Position numbers and translations under genes: made by a program | Notes under the pieces: model-generated | Databases searched by the model: none | What the model was told of the DNA's origin: nothing | Seen by the model: only the letters and a program-made list of their open reading frames with translations | Origin: Urophycis tenuis | Taxonomy: Eukaryota > Chordata > Actinopteri > Gadiformes > Phycidae | NCBI GenBank assembly: GCA_036785325.1 | Contig: JAXIVH010000028.1 | Coordinates: 5,186,946 to 5,250,945 of the forward strand | Direction: 5' to 3' | Length of the DNA stretch: 64,000 nt | Part shown: positions 21,701-34,802 of the stretch, one piece after another | Layout: each line of letters starts with the position of its first letter | How positions within the stretch are numbered: position 1 is the stretch's first letter

Positions 21701-24700
21701 TTGTGTTCTGTAAGGAAAGATTGATGTTAATTGAAACGTTAAAGGTATGTTTTTAGCTGCTGGGTAGACTTCATTCAACCTGACGCAGTTTAGTCTGTGA
21801 TCAACCAGACTGCTCGCGGATGGGCTCATTATAAGCAGGGAAATCTAAGCTTTCCAACGGCTTATGGCAAGACTATTCACCAAAGGGCCGTTGAAATACT
21901 AAGCTAATTAATTTGTGTTCTGTAAGGAAAGATTGATGTTAATTGAAACGTTAAAGGTATGTTTTTAGCTGCTGGGTAGACTTCATTCAACCTGACGCAG
22001 TTTAGTCTGTGATCAAAAAGACTGCTCGCGGATGGGCTCATTTTAAGCGGGGAAATCTAAGCTTTCCAACGGCGTATGGCAAGACTATATTGACTCATGG
22101 GTCGTTGAAATACTAAGCTAATTAATTTGTGTTCTGTAAGGAAAGATTGATGTTAATTGAAACGTTTAAGGTATGTTTTTAGCTGCTGGGTAGACTTCAG
22201 TCAACCTGACGCAGTTTAGTCTGTGATCAACCAGACTGCTGGCGGATGGGCTCATTCTAAGCGGGGAAATCTAAGCTTTCCAACGGCGTATGGCAAGACT
22301 ATATTCACCAAAGGGTCGTTGAAATACTAAGCTAATTAATTTGTGTTCTGTAAGGAAAGATTGATGTTAATTGAAACGTTGAAGGTATGTTTTTAGCTGC
22401 TGGGTAGACTTCAGTCAACCTGACGCAGTTTAGTCTGTGATCAACCAGACTGCTGGCGGATGGGCTCATTTTAAGCGGGGAAATCTAAGCTTTTCAACGG
22501 CGTATGGCAAGACTATATTGACTCATTGGTCGTTGAAATACTAAGCTAATTAATTTGTGATCTGTAAGGAAAGATTGATGTTAATTGAAACGTTGAAGGT
22601 ATGTTTTTAGCTGCTGGGTAGACTTCAGTCAACCTGACACAGTTTTGTCTCTGAGCAACCAAATTGCTTGGGGATGGGCTCATTTTAAGCGGGGAAATCT
22701 AAGCTTTCCAACGGCGTATGGCAAGACTATATTGACTCATGGGTCGTTGAAATACTAAGATAATTAATTTGTGTTCTGTAAGGAAAGATTGATGTTAATT
22801 GAAACGTTGAAGGTATGTTTTTAGCTGCTGGGTAGACTTCACTCAACCTGACACAGTTTTGTCTTTGAACAACCAAATTGCTCGGGGATGGGCTCATTAT
22901 AAGCGGGGAAATCTAAGCTTTCCAACGGCGTATGGCAAGACTATATTGACTCATGGGTCATTGAAATACTAAGCTAATTAATTTGTGTTCTGTAAGGAAA
23001 GATTGATGTTAATTGAAACGTTGAAGGTATGTTTTTAGCTGCTGGGTAGACTTCAGTCAACCTGACGCAGTTTAGTCTGTGATGAACCAGACTGCTCGCG
23101 GATGGGCTCATTTTAATCGGGGAAATCTAAGCTTTCCAACGGCGTATGGCAAGACTATATTGACTCATGGGTCGTTGAAATACTAAGCTAATTAATTTGT
23201 GTTCTGTAAGGAAAGATTGATGTTAATTGAAACGTTGAATGTATGTTTTTAGCTGCTGGGTAGACTTCAGTCAACCTGACGCAGTTTAGTCTGTGATCAA
23301 CCAGACTGCTCGCGGATGGGCTCATTATAAGCAGGGAAATCTAAGCTTTCCAACGGCTTATGGCAAGACTATATTCACCAAAGGGCCGTTGAAATACTAA
23401 GCTAATTAATTTGTGTTCTGTAAGGAAAGATTGATGTTAATTGAAACGTTAAAGGTATGTTTTTAGCTGCTGGGTAGACTTCATTCAACCTGACGCAGTT
23501 TAGTCTGTGATCAAAAAGACTGCTCGCGGATGGGCTCATTTTAAGCGGGGAAATCTAAGCTTTCCAACGGCGTATGGCAAGACTATATTGACTCATGGGT
23601 CGTTGAAATACTAAGCTAATTAATTTGTGTTCTGTAAGGAAAGATTGATGTTAATTGAAACGTTTAAGGTATGTTTTTAGCTGCTGGGTAGACTTCAGTC
23701 AACCTGACGCAGTTTAGTCTGTGATCAACCAGACTGCTGGCGGATGGGCTCATTATAAGCGGGGAAATCTAAGCTTTCCAACGGCGTATGGCAAGACTAT
23801 ATTCACCAAAGGGTCGTTGAAATACTAAGCTAATTAATTTGTGTTCTGTAAGGAAAGATTGATGTTAATTGAAACGTTGAAGGTATGTTTTTAGCTGCTG
23901 GGTAGACTTCAGTCAACCTGACGCAGTTTAGTCTGTGATCAACCAGACTGCTGGCGGATGGGCTCATTTTAAGCGGGGAAATCTAAGCTTTTCAACGGCG
24001 TATGGCAAGACTATATTGACTCATTGGTCGTTGAAATACTAAGCTAATTAATTTGTGATCTGTAAGGAAAGATTGATGTTAATTGAAACGTTGAAGGTAT
24101 GTTTTTAGCTGCTGGGTAGACTTCAGTCAACCTGACACAGTTTTGTCTCTGAGGAACCAAATTGCTTGGGGATGGGCTCATTTTAAGCGGGGAAATCTAA
24201 GCTTTCCAACGGCGTATGGCAAGACTATATTGACTCATGGGTCGTTGAAATACTAAGATAATTAATTTGTGTTCTGTAAGGAAAGATTGATGTTAATTGA
24301 AACGTTGAAGGTATGTTTTTAGCTGCTGGGTAGACTTCACTCAACCTGACACAGTTTTGTCTGTGAGCAACCAAATTGCTCGGGGATGGGCTCATTATAA
24401 GCGGGGAAATCTAAGCTTTCCAACGGCGTATGGCAAGACTATATTGACTCATGGGTCATTGAAATACTAAGCTAATTAATTTGTGTTCTGTAAGGAAAGA
24501 TTGATGTTAATTGAAACGTTGAAGGTATGTTTTTAGCTGCTGGGTAGACTTCAGTCAACCTGACGCAGTTTAGTCTGTGATGAACCAGACTGCTCGCGGA
24601 TGGGCTCATTTTAATCGGGGAAATCTAAGCTTTCCAACGGCGTATGGCAAGACTATATTGACTCATGGGTCGTTGAAATACTAAGCTAATTAATTTGTGT

Positions 24701-25132
24701 TCTGTAAGGAAAGATTGATGTTAATTGAAACGTTGAATGTATGTTTTTAGCTGCTGGGTAGACTTCAGTCAACCTGACGCAGTTTAGTCTGTGATCAACC
24801 AGACTGCTCGCGGATGGGCTCATTTTAAGCGGGGAAATCTAAGCTTTCCAACGGCGTATGGCAAGACTATATTCACTAAAGGGTCGTTGAAATACTAAGC
24901 TAATTCTTTTGTGTTCTGTAAGGAAAGATTGATGTTAATTGAAACGTTGAAGGTATGTCTTTAGCTGCTGTGTAGACTTCAGTCAACCTGACGCAGATTT
25001 GTCTCTGAGCAACCAAATTGCTCGGAGATGGGCTCATTTTAAACGGGGAAATCTAAGCTTTCCAACAACGTATGGCATGACTATATTTGCCCATGGGTCG
25101 TCGAAATAATAAGCTGATTCATGTGTGTTCTG
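18733..25132 (+). repeat. 214-bp satellite array, block 5 (30 monomers, longest)
   Basis: 6,400 bp = 30 x 214 - 20. The first ~1.2 kb matches 6,585-7,830 (offset about 12,150). From about 21,840 to 24,830 there is a seven-monomer period of 1,498 bp: GATCAAAAAG starts at 22,011 and 23,509, and the rare GTTGAATGTATG at about 23,234 and 24,732. The first GTTGAATGTATG, at about 21,524, lies 1,710 bp upstream = 8 x 214 - 2; the 2-bp deficit is the deletion GACTATTCACC near 21,870. No gene is seen. Confidence 0.96.
21840..24830 (+). repeat. higher-order repeat, 7 monomers (1,498 bp)
   Basis: GATCAAAAAG at 22,011 and 23,509 and GTTGAATGTATG at about 23,234 and 24,732 are both 1,498 bp apart. The unit just upstream (from about 21,524) is 8 monomers minus 2 bp. 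Confidence 0.85.
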
Positions 25133-25834
25133 TTGGCTGTGGAAAGAAAATAGCACAGAAGTCATACCAAGTCACCTTTATTTTTCAGTGATAAACATTA
25201 ATAAATAAACAGTATGGACATTGTATAAACAGTTGTATAAAAAGTGTAAACGGTATGAACAGTGTTCTTATAAAAGATATCAATATCAATACTGATCACG
25301 TGTGTATTTTATATTTCCAGGTTATTTGTTGATGAGCCAGAGCCTGTGACTCCCACCAACCGGCCCGTTCAGCCCACTGCGTTGTCGTCCTCCACCCGGC
25401 CGAAGCCTCCTGCGCCCACCCGCCTCCAGCCGAGGCCTCCTGCTGCGTCAGCCTGTGGCCCGCCCGCCCCCTGTGTCGGCAGCACCCATACCGCTGGTCC
25501 TCCCCGCACAGCCACAGGCCCCCTCCGTCCTGCTTCGTGGGCCATCCTGCAGCTGTCTCTGCAGTCATCGTGTGTCAAAACCATTCAAACTTGTATATGG
25601 TAACATTTCAAAATGACACCAGCATAAATGAGGACCTTGCAATAGGTTGTGTGTTACATGACCCCCCTGGCATACAGCTGTATGTCTCTGTGAAGGTGGT
25701 TGTGAAGAACTGCATCCGGCTGAACAAGTACAAGTGCCGGTGAGGCAGCAACTCTCTCGAGGGGTTGCACGCCCACCTGGTTAACGCCATCCCTTCACAG
25801 CGATGTGGGATCATGCCGTTCCAAGTAAGTGATT

Positions 25835-25884
<50 letters not shown>

Positions 25885-26117
25885 TATATACACACACACA
25901 CACGCATAGATACAAACACATATATATATATACTTAAACATAGCTGACCCTTTTTTTCCCCCTTCTCGGGGATTATGCTCCCAGTTTTGATCTCGGACGT
26001 CTGGTCACTTATAGCATATAATAATATTCTATTACTGTTAAGCCAACTATGAATAATAAAACAGGCCAAAACATGTGTCCTTTATCATAGCTACACGTAT
26101 TACAAAAAAAACGCGTG
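25133..26117 (+). repeat. gene-fragment cassette, copy 6 (985 bp)
   Basis: Microsatellite about 25,839-25,932 with a GCATAGATACAA interruption. The GCATAGATACA step is shared with copies 7, 8, 9, 11 and 13 and marks a subfamily. The leader has a private AGCACAGAAGTC. Confidence 0.95.
25321..25824 (+). pseudogene. dead exon relic, copy 6
   Basis: 504 bp with both shared lesions and no private change seen. Confidence 0.6.
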
Positions 26118-29100
26118 AATTGAAAAGTTGAAGGTATGTTTTTAGCTGCTGGGTAGACTTCAGTCAACCTGACGCAGTTTTGTCTGTGAGCAACCAAATT
26201 GCTCGGGGATGGGCTCATTTTAAGCGGGGAAATCTAAGGTTCCCAACGGCGTATGGCAAGATTATATTGAGTCATGGGTCGTCGAAATACTAAGCTAATT
26301 AATTTCTGTTCTTTATTGAAAGATTGATCTTAATTGAAACGTTGAAGGTATGTTTTTAGCTGCTGGGTAGACTTCAGTCAACCTGACGCAGTTTTGTCTG
26401 TGAGCAACCAGACTGCTCGCGGATGGGCTCATTTTAAGCGGGGAAATCTAAGCTTTCCAACGGCGTATGGCAAGACTATATTGACTCATTGGTCGTTGAA
26501 ATACTAAGCTAATTAATTTGTGATCTGTAAGGAAAGATTGATGTTAATTGAAACGTTGAAGGTATGTTTTTAGCTGCTGGGTAGACTTCAGTCAACCTGA
26601 CACAGTTTTGTCTCTGAGCAACCAAATTGCTTGGGGATGGGCTCATTTTAAGCGGGGAAATCTAAGCTTTCCAACGGCGTATGGCAAGACTATATTGACT
26701 CATGGGTCGTTGAAATACTAAGATAATTAATTTGTGTTCTGTAAGGAAAGATTGATGTTAATTGAAACGTTGAAGGTATGTTTTTAGCTGCTGGGTAGAC
26801 TTCACTCAACCTGACACAGTTTTGTCTGTGATCAACCAGACTGCTGGCGGATGGGCTCATTTTAAGCAGGGAAATCTAAGCTTTTCAACGGCGTATGGTA
26901 AGACTATATTCACCAAAGGGCCGTTGAAATACTAAGCTAATTAATTTGTGTTCTGTAAGGAAAGATTGATGTTAATTGAAACGTTAAAGGTATGTTTTTG
27001 GCTGCTGGGTAGACTTCATTCAACCTGACGCAGTTTAGTCTGTGATCAACCAGACTGCTCGCGGATGGGCTCATTTTAAGCGGGGAAATCTAAGCTTTCC
27101 AACGGCGTATGGCAAGACTATATTGACTCATGGGTCGTTGAAATACTAAGCTAATTAATTTGTGTTCTGTAAGGAAAGATTGATGTTAATTGAAACGTTG
27201 AAGGTATGTTTTTAGCTGCTGGGTAGACTTCAGTCAACCTGACACAGTTTAGTCTGTGAGCAACCAAATTGCTCGGGGATGGGCTCATTATAAGCGGGGA
27301 AATCTAAGCTTTCCAACGGCGTATGGCAAGACTATATTCACCAAAGGGTCGTTGAAATACTTAGCTAATTAATTTGTGTTCTGTAAGGAAAGATTGATGT
27401 TAATTGAAACGTTGAAGGTATGTTTTTAGCTGCTGGGTAGACTTCAGTCAACCTGACGCAGTTTAGTCTGTGATCAACCAGACTGCTCGCGGATGGGCTC
27501 ATTTTAAGCGGGGAAATCTAAGCTTTCCAACGGCGTATGGCAAGACTATATTGACTCATGGGTCGTTGAAATACTAAGCTAATTAATTTGTGTTCTGTAA
27601 GGAAAGATTGATGTTAATTGAAACGTTGAAGGTATGTTTTTAGCTGCTGGGTAGACTTCAGTCAACCTGACACAGTTTAGTCTGTGAGCAACCAAATTGC
27701 TCGGGGATGGGCTCATTATAAGCGGGGAAATCTAAGCTTTCCAACGGCGTATGGCAAGACTATATTCACCAAAGGGTCGTTGAAATACTTAGCTAATTAA
27801 TTTGTGTTCTGTAAGGAAAGATTGATGTTAATTGAAACGTTGAAGGTATGTTTTTAGCTGCTGGGTAGACTTCAGTCAACCTGACGCAGTTTAGTCTGTG
27901 ATCAACCAGACTGCTCGCGGATGGGCTCATTTTAAGCGGGGAAATCTAAGCTTTCCAACGGCGTATGGCAAGACTATATTAACTCATGGGTCGTTGAAAT
28001 ACTTAGCTAATTAATTTGTGTTCTGTAAGGAAAGATTGATGTTAATTGAAACGTTGAAGGTATGTTTTTAGCTGCTGGGTAGACTTCAGTCAACCTGACG
28101 CAGTTTAGTCTGTGATCAACCAGACTGCTCGCGGATGGGCTCATTTTAAGCGGGGAAATCTAAGCTTTCCAACGGCGTATGGCAAGACTATATTGACTCA
28201 TGGGTCGTTTAAATACTAAGCTAATTAATTTGTGTTCTGTAAGGAAAGATTGATGTTAATTGAAACGTTGAAGGTATGTCTTTAGCTGCTGTGTAGACTT
28301 CAGTCAACCTGACGCAGTTTTGTCTGTGAGCAAGCAGACTGCTCGCGGATGGGCTCATTTTAAGCGGGGAAATCTAAGCTTTCCAACGGCGTATGGCAAG
28401 ACTATATTGACTCATTGGTCGTTGAAATACTAAGCTAATTAATTTGTGATCTGTAAGGAAAGATTGATGTTAATTGAAACGTTGAAGGTATGTTTTTAGC
28501 TGCTGGGTAGACTTCAGTCAACCTGACGCAGTTTAGTCTGTGATCAACCAGACTGCTCGCGGATGGGCTCATTTTAAGCGGGGAAATCTAAGCTTTTCAA
28601 CGGCGTATGGCAAGACTATATTCACCAATGGCCCGTTGAAATACTAAGCTAATTAATTTGTGTTCTGTAAGGAAAGATTGATGTCAATTGAAACGTTAAA
28701 GGTATGTTTTTAGCTGCTGGGTAGACTTCATTCAACCTGACGCAGTTTAGTCTGTGATCAACCAGACTGCTAACGGATGGGCTCATTTTAAGCGGGGAAA
28801 TCTAAGCTTTCCAACGGCGTATGGAAAGACTATATTGACTCATGGGTCGTTGAAATACTAAGCTAATTAATTTGTGTTCTGTAAGGAAAGATTGATGTTA
28901 ATTGAAACGTTGAAGGTATGTTTTTAGCTGCTGGGTAGACTTCAGTCAACCTGACGCAGTTTAGTCTGTGAGCAACCAAATTGCTCAGGGATGGGCTCAT
29001 TATAAGCGGGGAAATCTAAGCTTTCCAACGGCGTATGGCAAGACTATATTCACCAAAGGGTCGTTGAAATACTAAGCTAATTAATTTGTGTTCTGTAAGG

Positions 29101-29737
29101 AAAGATTGATGTTAATTGAAACGTTAAAGGTATGTTTTTAGCTGCTGGGTAGAATTCATTCAACCTGACGCAGTTTAGTCTGTGATCAACCAGACTGCTC
29201 GCGGATGGGTTCATTTTAAGCGGGGAAATCTAAGCTTTCCAACGGCGTATGGCACGACTATATTGACTCATGGGTCATTGAAATACTAAGCTAATTAATT
29301 TGTGTTCTGTAAGGAAAGATTGATGTTAATTGAAACGTTGAAGGTATGTTTTTAGCTGCTGGGTAGACTTCAGTCAACCTGACGCAGTTTAGTCTGTGAT
29401 CAACCAGACTGCTCGCGGATGGGCTCATTTTAAGCGGGGAAATCTAAGCTTTCCAACGGCGTATGGCAAGAGTATATTGACTCATTGGTCGTTGAAATAC
29501 TAAGCTAATTAATTTGTGTTCTGTAAGGAAAGATTGATGTTAATTGAAACGTTGAAGGTATGTTTTTAGCTGCTGGGTAGACTTCAGTCAACCTGACGCA
29601 GTTTAGTCTGTGATCAACCAGACTGCTCGAGGATGGGCTCATTTTAAGCGGGGAAATCTAAGCTTTCCAACGGCGTATGGCATGACTATATTTGCCCATG
29701 GGTCGTCGAAATAATAAGCTGATTCATGTGTGTTCTG
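26118..29737 (+). repeat. 214-bp satellite array, block 6 (17 monomers)
   Basis: 3,620 bp = 17 x 214 - 18. About 26.1-27.1 kb is closely related to 34.8-35.8 kb (offset about 8,685), including the rare TTTTTGGCTGCTGG variant at about 26,996 and 35,681. The variant ATACTTAGC recurs at about 27,356, 27,784 and 28,000. No gene is seen. Confidence 0.96.
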
Positions 29738-30439
29738 TTGGCTGTGGAAAGAAAATAGCACACAAGTCATACCAAGTCACCTTTATTTTTCAGTGATAAA
29801 CATTAATAAATAAACAGTATGGACATTGTATAAACAGTTGTATAAAAAGTGTAAACGGTATGAACAGTGTTCTTATAAAAGATATCAATATCAATACTGA
29901 TCACGTGTGTATTTTATATTTCCAGGTTATTTGTTGATGAGCCAGAGCCTGTGACTCCCACCAACCGGCCCGTTCAGCCCACTGCGTTGTCGTCCTCCAC
30001 CCGGCCGAAGCCTCCTGCGCCCACCCGCCTCCAGCCGAGGCCTCCTGCTGCGTCAGCCTGTGGCCCGCCCGCCCCCTGTGTCGGCAGCACCCATACCGCT
30101 GGTCCTCCCCGCACAGCCACAGGCCCCCTCCGTCCTGCTTCGTGGGCCATCCTGCAGCTGTCTCTGCAGTCATCGTGTGTCAAAACCATTCAAACTTGTA
30201 TATGGTAACATTTCAAAATGACACCAGCATAAATGAGGACCTTGCAATAGGTTGTGTGTTACATGACCCCCCTGGCATACAGCTGTATGTCTCTGTGAAG
30301 GTGGTTGTGAAGAACTGCATCCGGCTGAACAAGTACAAGTGCCGGTGAGGCAGCAACTCTCTCGAGGGGTTGCACGCCCACCTGGTTAACGCCATCCCTT
30401 CACAGCGATGTGGGATCATGCCGTTCCAAGTAAGTGATT

Positions 30440-30489
<50 letters not shown>

Positions 30490-30722
30490 TATATACACAC
30501 ACACACACGCATAGATACACACACATATATATATATACTTAAACATAGCTGACCCTTTTTTTCCCCCTTCTCGGGGATTATGCTCCCAGTTTTGATCTCG
30601 GACGTCTGGTCACTTATAGCATATAATAATATTCTATTACTGTTAAGCCAACTATGAATAATAAAACAGGCCAAAACATGTGTCCTTTATCATAGCTACA
30701 CGTATTACAAAAAAAACGCGTG
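29738..30722 (+). repeat. gene-fragment cassette, copy 7 (985 bp)
   Basis: GCATAGATACA subfamily, microsatellite about 30,444-30,537. Confidence 0.95.
29926..30429 (+). pseudogene. dead exon relic, copy 7
   Basis: 504 bp with both shared lesions and no private change seen. Confidence 0.6.
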
Positions 30723-31988
30723 AATTGAAAAGTTGAAGGTATGTTTTTAGCTGCTGGGTAGACTTCAGTCAACCTGACGCAGTTTTGTCTGTGAGCAACC
30801 AAATTGCTCGGGGATGGGCTCATTTTAAGCGGGGAAATCTAAGGTTCCCAACGGCGTATGGCAAGATTATATTGAGTCATGGGTCGTTGAAATACTAAGC
30901 TAATTAATTTCTGTTCTTTATTGAAAGATTGATCTTAATTGAAACGTTGAAGGTATGTTTTTAGCTGCTGTGTAGACTTCATTCAACCTGACGCAGTTTA
31001 GTCTGTGATCAACCAGACTGCTCGCGGATGGGCTCATTTTAAGCGGGGAAATCTAAGCTTTCCAACGGCGTATGGAAAGACTATATTGACTCATGGGTCG
31101 TTGAAATACTAAGCTAATTAATTTGTGTTCTGTAAGGAAAGATTGATGTTAATTGAAACGTTGAAGGTATGTTTTTAGCTGCTGGGTAGACTTCAGTCAA
31201 CCTGACGCAGTTTAGTCTGTGAGCAACCAAATTGCTCAGGGATGGGCTCATTATAAGCGGGGAAATCTAAGCTTTCCAACGGCGTATGGCAAGACTATAT
31301 TCACCAAAGGGTCGTTGAAATACTAAGCTAATTAATTTGTGTTCTGTAAGGAAAGATTGATGTTAATTGAAACGTTAAAGGTATGTTTTTAGCTGCTGGG
31401 TAGACTTCATTCAACCTGACGCAGTTTAGTCTGTGATCAACCAGACTGCTCGCGGATGGGCTCATTTTAAGCGGGGAAATCTAAGCTTTCCAACGGCGTA
31501 TGGCACGACTATATTGACTCATGGGTCATTGAAATACTAAGCTAATTAATTTGTGTTCTGTAAGGAAAGATTGATGTTAATTGAAACGTTGAAGGTATGT
31601 TTTTAGCTGCTGGGTAGACTTCAGTCAACCTGACGCAGTTTAGTCTGTGATCAACCAGACTGCTCGCGGATGGGCTCATTTTAAGCGGGGAAATCTAAGC
31701 TTTCCAACGGCGTATGGCAAGAGTATATTGACTCATGGGTCGTTGAAATACTAAGCTAATTAATTTGTGTTCTGTAAGGAAAGATTGATGTTAATTGAAA
31801 CGTTGAAGGTATGTTTTTAGCTGCTGGGTAGACTTCAGTCAACCTGACGCAGTTTAGTCTGTGATCAACCAGACTGCTCGAGGATGGGCTCATTTTAAGC
31901 GGGGAAATCTAAGCTTTCCAACGGCGTATGGCATGACTATATTTGCCCATGGGTCGTCGAAATAATAAGCTGATTCATGTGTGTTCTG
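30723..31988 (+). repeat. 214-bp satellite array, block 7 (6 monomers)
   Basis: 1,266 bp = 6 x 214 - 18. The last five monomers parallel the end of block 6 (rare TATGGCACGAC at about 29,250 and 31,500). No gene is seen. Confidence 0.96.
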
Positions 31989-32690
31989 TTGGCTGTGGAA
32001 AGAAAATAGCACACAAGTCATACCAAGTCACCTTTATTTTTCAGTGATAAACATTAATAAATAAACAGTATGGACATTGTATAAACAGTTGTATAAAAAG
32101 TGTAAACGGTATGAACAGTGTTCTTATAAAAGATATCAATATCAATACTGATCACGTGTGTATTTTATATTTCCAGGTTATTTGTTGATGAACCAGAGCC
32201 TGTGACTCCCACCAACCGGCCCGTTCAGCCCACTGCGTTGTCGTCCTCCACCCGGCCGAAGCCTCCTGCGCCCACCCGCCTCCAGCCGAGGCCTCCTGCT
32301 GCGTCAGCCTGTGGCCCGCCCGCCCCCTGTGTCGGCAGCACCCATACCGCTGGTCCTCCCCGCACAGCCACAGGCCCCCTCCGTCCTGCTTCGTGGGCCA
32401 TCCTGCAGCTGTCTCTGCAGTCATCGTGTGTCAAAACCATTCAAACTTGTATATGGTAACATTTCAAAATGACACCAGCATAAATGAGGACCTTGCAATA
32501 GGTTGTGTGTTACATGACCCCCCTGGCATACAGCTGTATGTCTCTGTGAAGGTGGTTGTGAAGAACTGCATCCGGCTGAACAAGTACAAGTGCCGGTGAG
32601 GCAGCAACTCTCTCGAGGGGTTGCACGCCCACCTGGTTAACGCCATCCCTTCACAGCGATGTGGGATCATGCCGTTCCAAGTAAGTGATT

Positions 32691-32742
<52 letters not shown>

Positions 32743-32976
32743 TATATACACACACACACACGCATAGATACACACACATATATATATATACTTAAACATA
32801 GCTGACCCTTTTTTTCCCCCTTCTCGGGGATTATGCTCCCAGTTTTGATCTCGGACGTCTGGTCACTTATAGCATATAATAATATTCTATTACTGTTAAG
32901 CCAACTATGAATAATAAAACAGGCCAAAACATGTGTCCTTTATCATAGCTACACGTATTACAAAAAAAAACGCGTG
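31989..32976 (+). repeat. gene-fragment cassette, copy 8 (988 bp)
   Basis: Forms a tandem pair with copy 9 (offset 1,826). Both have an A run one base longer before CGCGTG and the same microsatellite structure (about 32,695-32,790 here). Confidence 0.95.
32177..32680 (+). pseudogene. dead exon relic, copy 8
   Basis: 504 bp with both shared lesions. GATGAACCAG replaces GATGAGCCAG at the 5' end, a change shared only with copy 9. Confidence 0.6.
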
Positions 32977-33814
32977 AATTGAAAAGTTGAAGGTATGTTT
33001 TTAGCTGCTGGGTAGACTTCAGTCAACCTGACGCAGTTTTGTCTGTGAGCAACCAAATTGCTCGGGGATGGGCTCATTTTAAGCGGGGAAATCTAAGGTT
33101 CCCAACGGCGTATGGCAAGATTATATTGAGTCATGGGTCGTTGAAATACTAAGCTAATTAATTTCTGTTCTTTATTGAAAGATTGATCTTAATTGAAACG
33201 TTGAAGGTATGTTTTTAGCTGCTGGGTAGACTTCAGTCAACCTGACGCAGTTTTGTCTGTGAGCAACCAGACTGCTCGCGGATGGGCTCATTTTAAGCGG
33301 GGAAATCTAAGCTTTCCAACGGCGTATCGCAAGAGTATATTGACTCATGGGTCGTTGAAATACTAAGCTAATTAATTTGTGTTCTGTAAGGAAAGATTGA
33401 TGTTAATTGAAACGTTGAAGGTATGTTTTTAGCTGCTGGGTAGACTTCAGTCAACCTGACGCAGTTTAGTCTGTGATCAACCAGACTGCTCGCGGATGGG
33501 CTCATTTTAAGCGGGGAAATCTAAGCTTTCCAACGGCGTATGGCAAGAGTATATTGACTCATGGGTCGTTGAAATACTAAGCTAATTAATTTGTGTTCTG
33601 TAAGGAAAGATTGATGTTAATTGAAACGTTGAAGGTATGTTTTTAGCTGCTGGGTAGACTTCAGTCAACCTGACGCAGTTTAGTCTGTGATCAACCAGAC
33701 TGCTCGAGGATGGGCTCATTTTAAGCGGGGAAATCTAAGCTTTCCAACGGCGTATGGCATGACTATATTTGCCCATGGGTCGTCGAAATAATAAGCTGAT
33801 TCATGTGTGTTCTG
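32977..33814 (+). repeat. 214-bp satellite array, block 8 (4 monomers)
   Basis: 838 bp = 4 x 214 - 18. Contains the rare TATCGCAAGAG variant near 33,326, where the ~1.8-kb tandem duplication ends. Confidence 0.96.
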
Positions 33815-34516
33815 TTGGCTGTGGAAAGAAAATAGCACACAAGTCATACCAAGTCACCTTTATTTTTCAGTGATAAACATTAATAAATAAACAGTATGGA
33901 CATTGTATAAACAGTTGTATAAAAAGTGTAAACGGTATGAACAGTGTTCTTATAAAAGATATCAATATCAATACTGATCACGTGTGTATTTTATATTTCC
34001 AGGTTATTTGTTGATGAACCAGAGCCTGTGACTCCCACCAACCGGCCCGTTCAGCCCACTGCGTTGTCGTCCTCCACCCGGCCGAAGCCTCCTGCGCCCA
34101 CCCGCCTCCAGCCGAGGCCTCCTGCTGCGTCAGCCTGTGGCCCGCCCGCCCCCTGTGTCGGCAGCACCCATACCGCTGGTCCTCCCCGCACAGCCACAGG
34201 CCCCCTCCGTCCTGCTTCGTGGGCCATCCTGCAGCTGTCTCTGCAGTCATCGTGTGTCAAAACCATTCAAACTTGTATATGGTAACATTTCAAAATGACA
34301 CCAGCATAAATGAGGACCTTGCAATAGGTTGTGTGTTACATGACCCCCCTGGCATACAGCTGTATGTCTCTGTGAAGGTGGTTGTGAAGAACTGCATCCG
34401 GCTGAACAAGTACAAGTGCCGGTGAGGCAGCAACTCTCTCGAGGGGTTGCACGCCCACCTGGTTAACGCCATCCCTTCACAGCGATGTGGGATCATGCCG
34501 TTCCAAGTAAGTGATT

Positions 34517-34568
<52 letters not shown>

Positions 34569-34802
34569 TATATACACACACACACACGCATAGATACACA
34601 CACATATATATATATACTTAAACATAGCTGACCCTTTTTTTCCCCCTTCTCGGGGATTATGCTCCCAGTTTTGATCTCGGACGTCTGGTCACTTATAGCA
34701 TATAATAATATTCTATTACTGTTAAGCCAACTATGAATAATAAAACAGGCCAAAACATGTGTCCTTTATCATAGCTACACGTATTACAAAAAAAAACGCG
34801 TG
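33815..34802 (+). repeat. gene-fragment cassette, copy 9 (988 bp)
   Basis: Second member of the 1,826-bp tandem pair with copy 8. Microsatellite about 34,521-34,616. Confidence 0.95.
34003..34506 (+). pseudogene. dead exon relic, copy 9
   Basis: 504 bp, same as copy 8 including GATGAACCAG. Shared lesions present. Confidence 0.6.
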
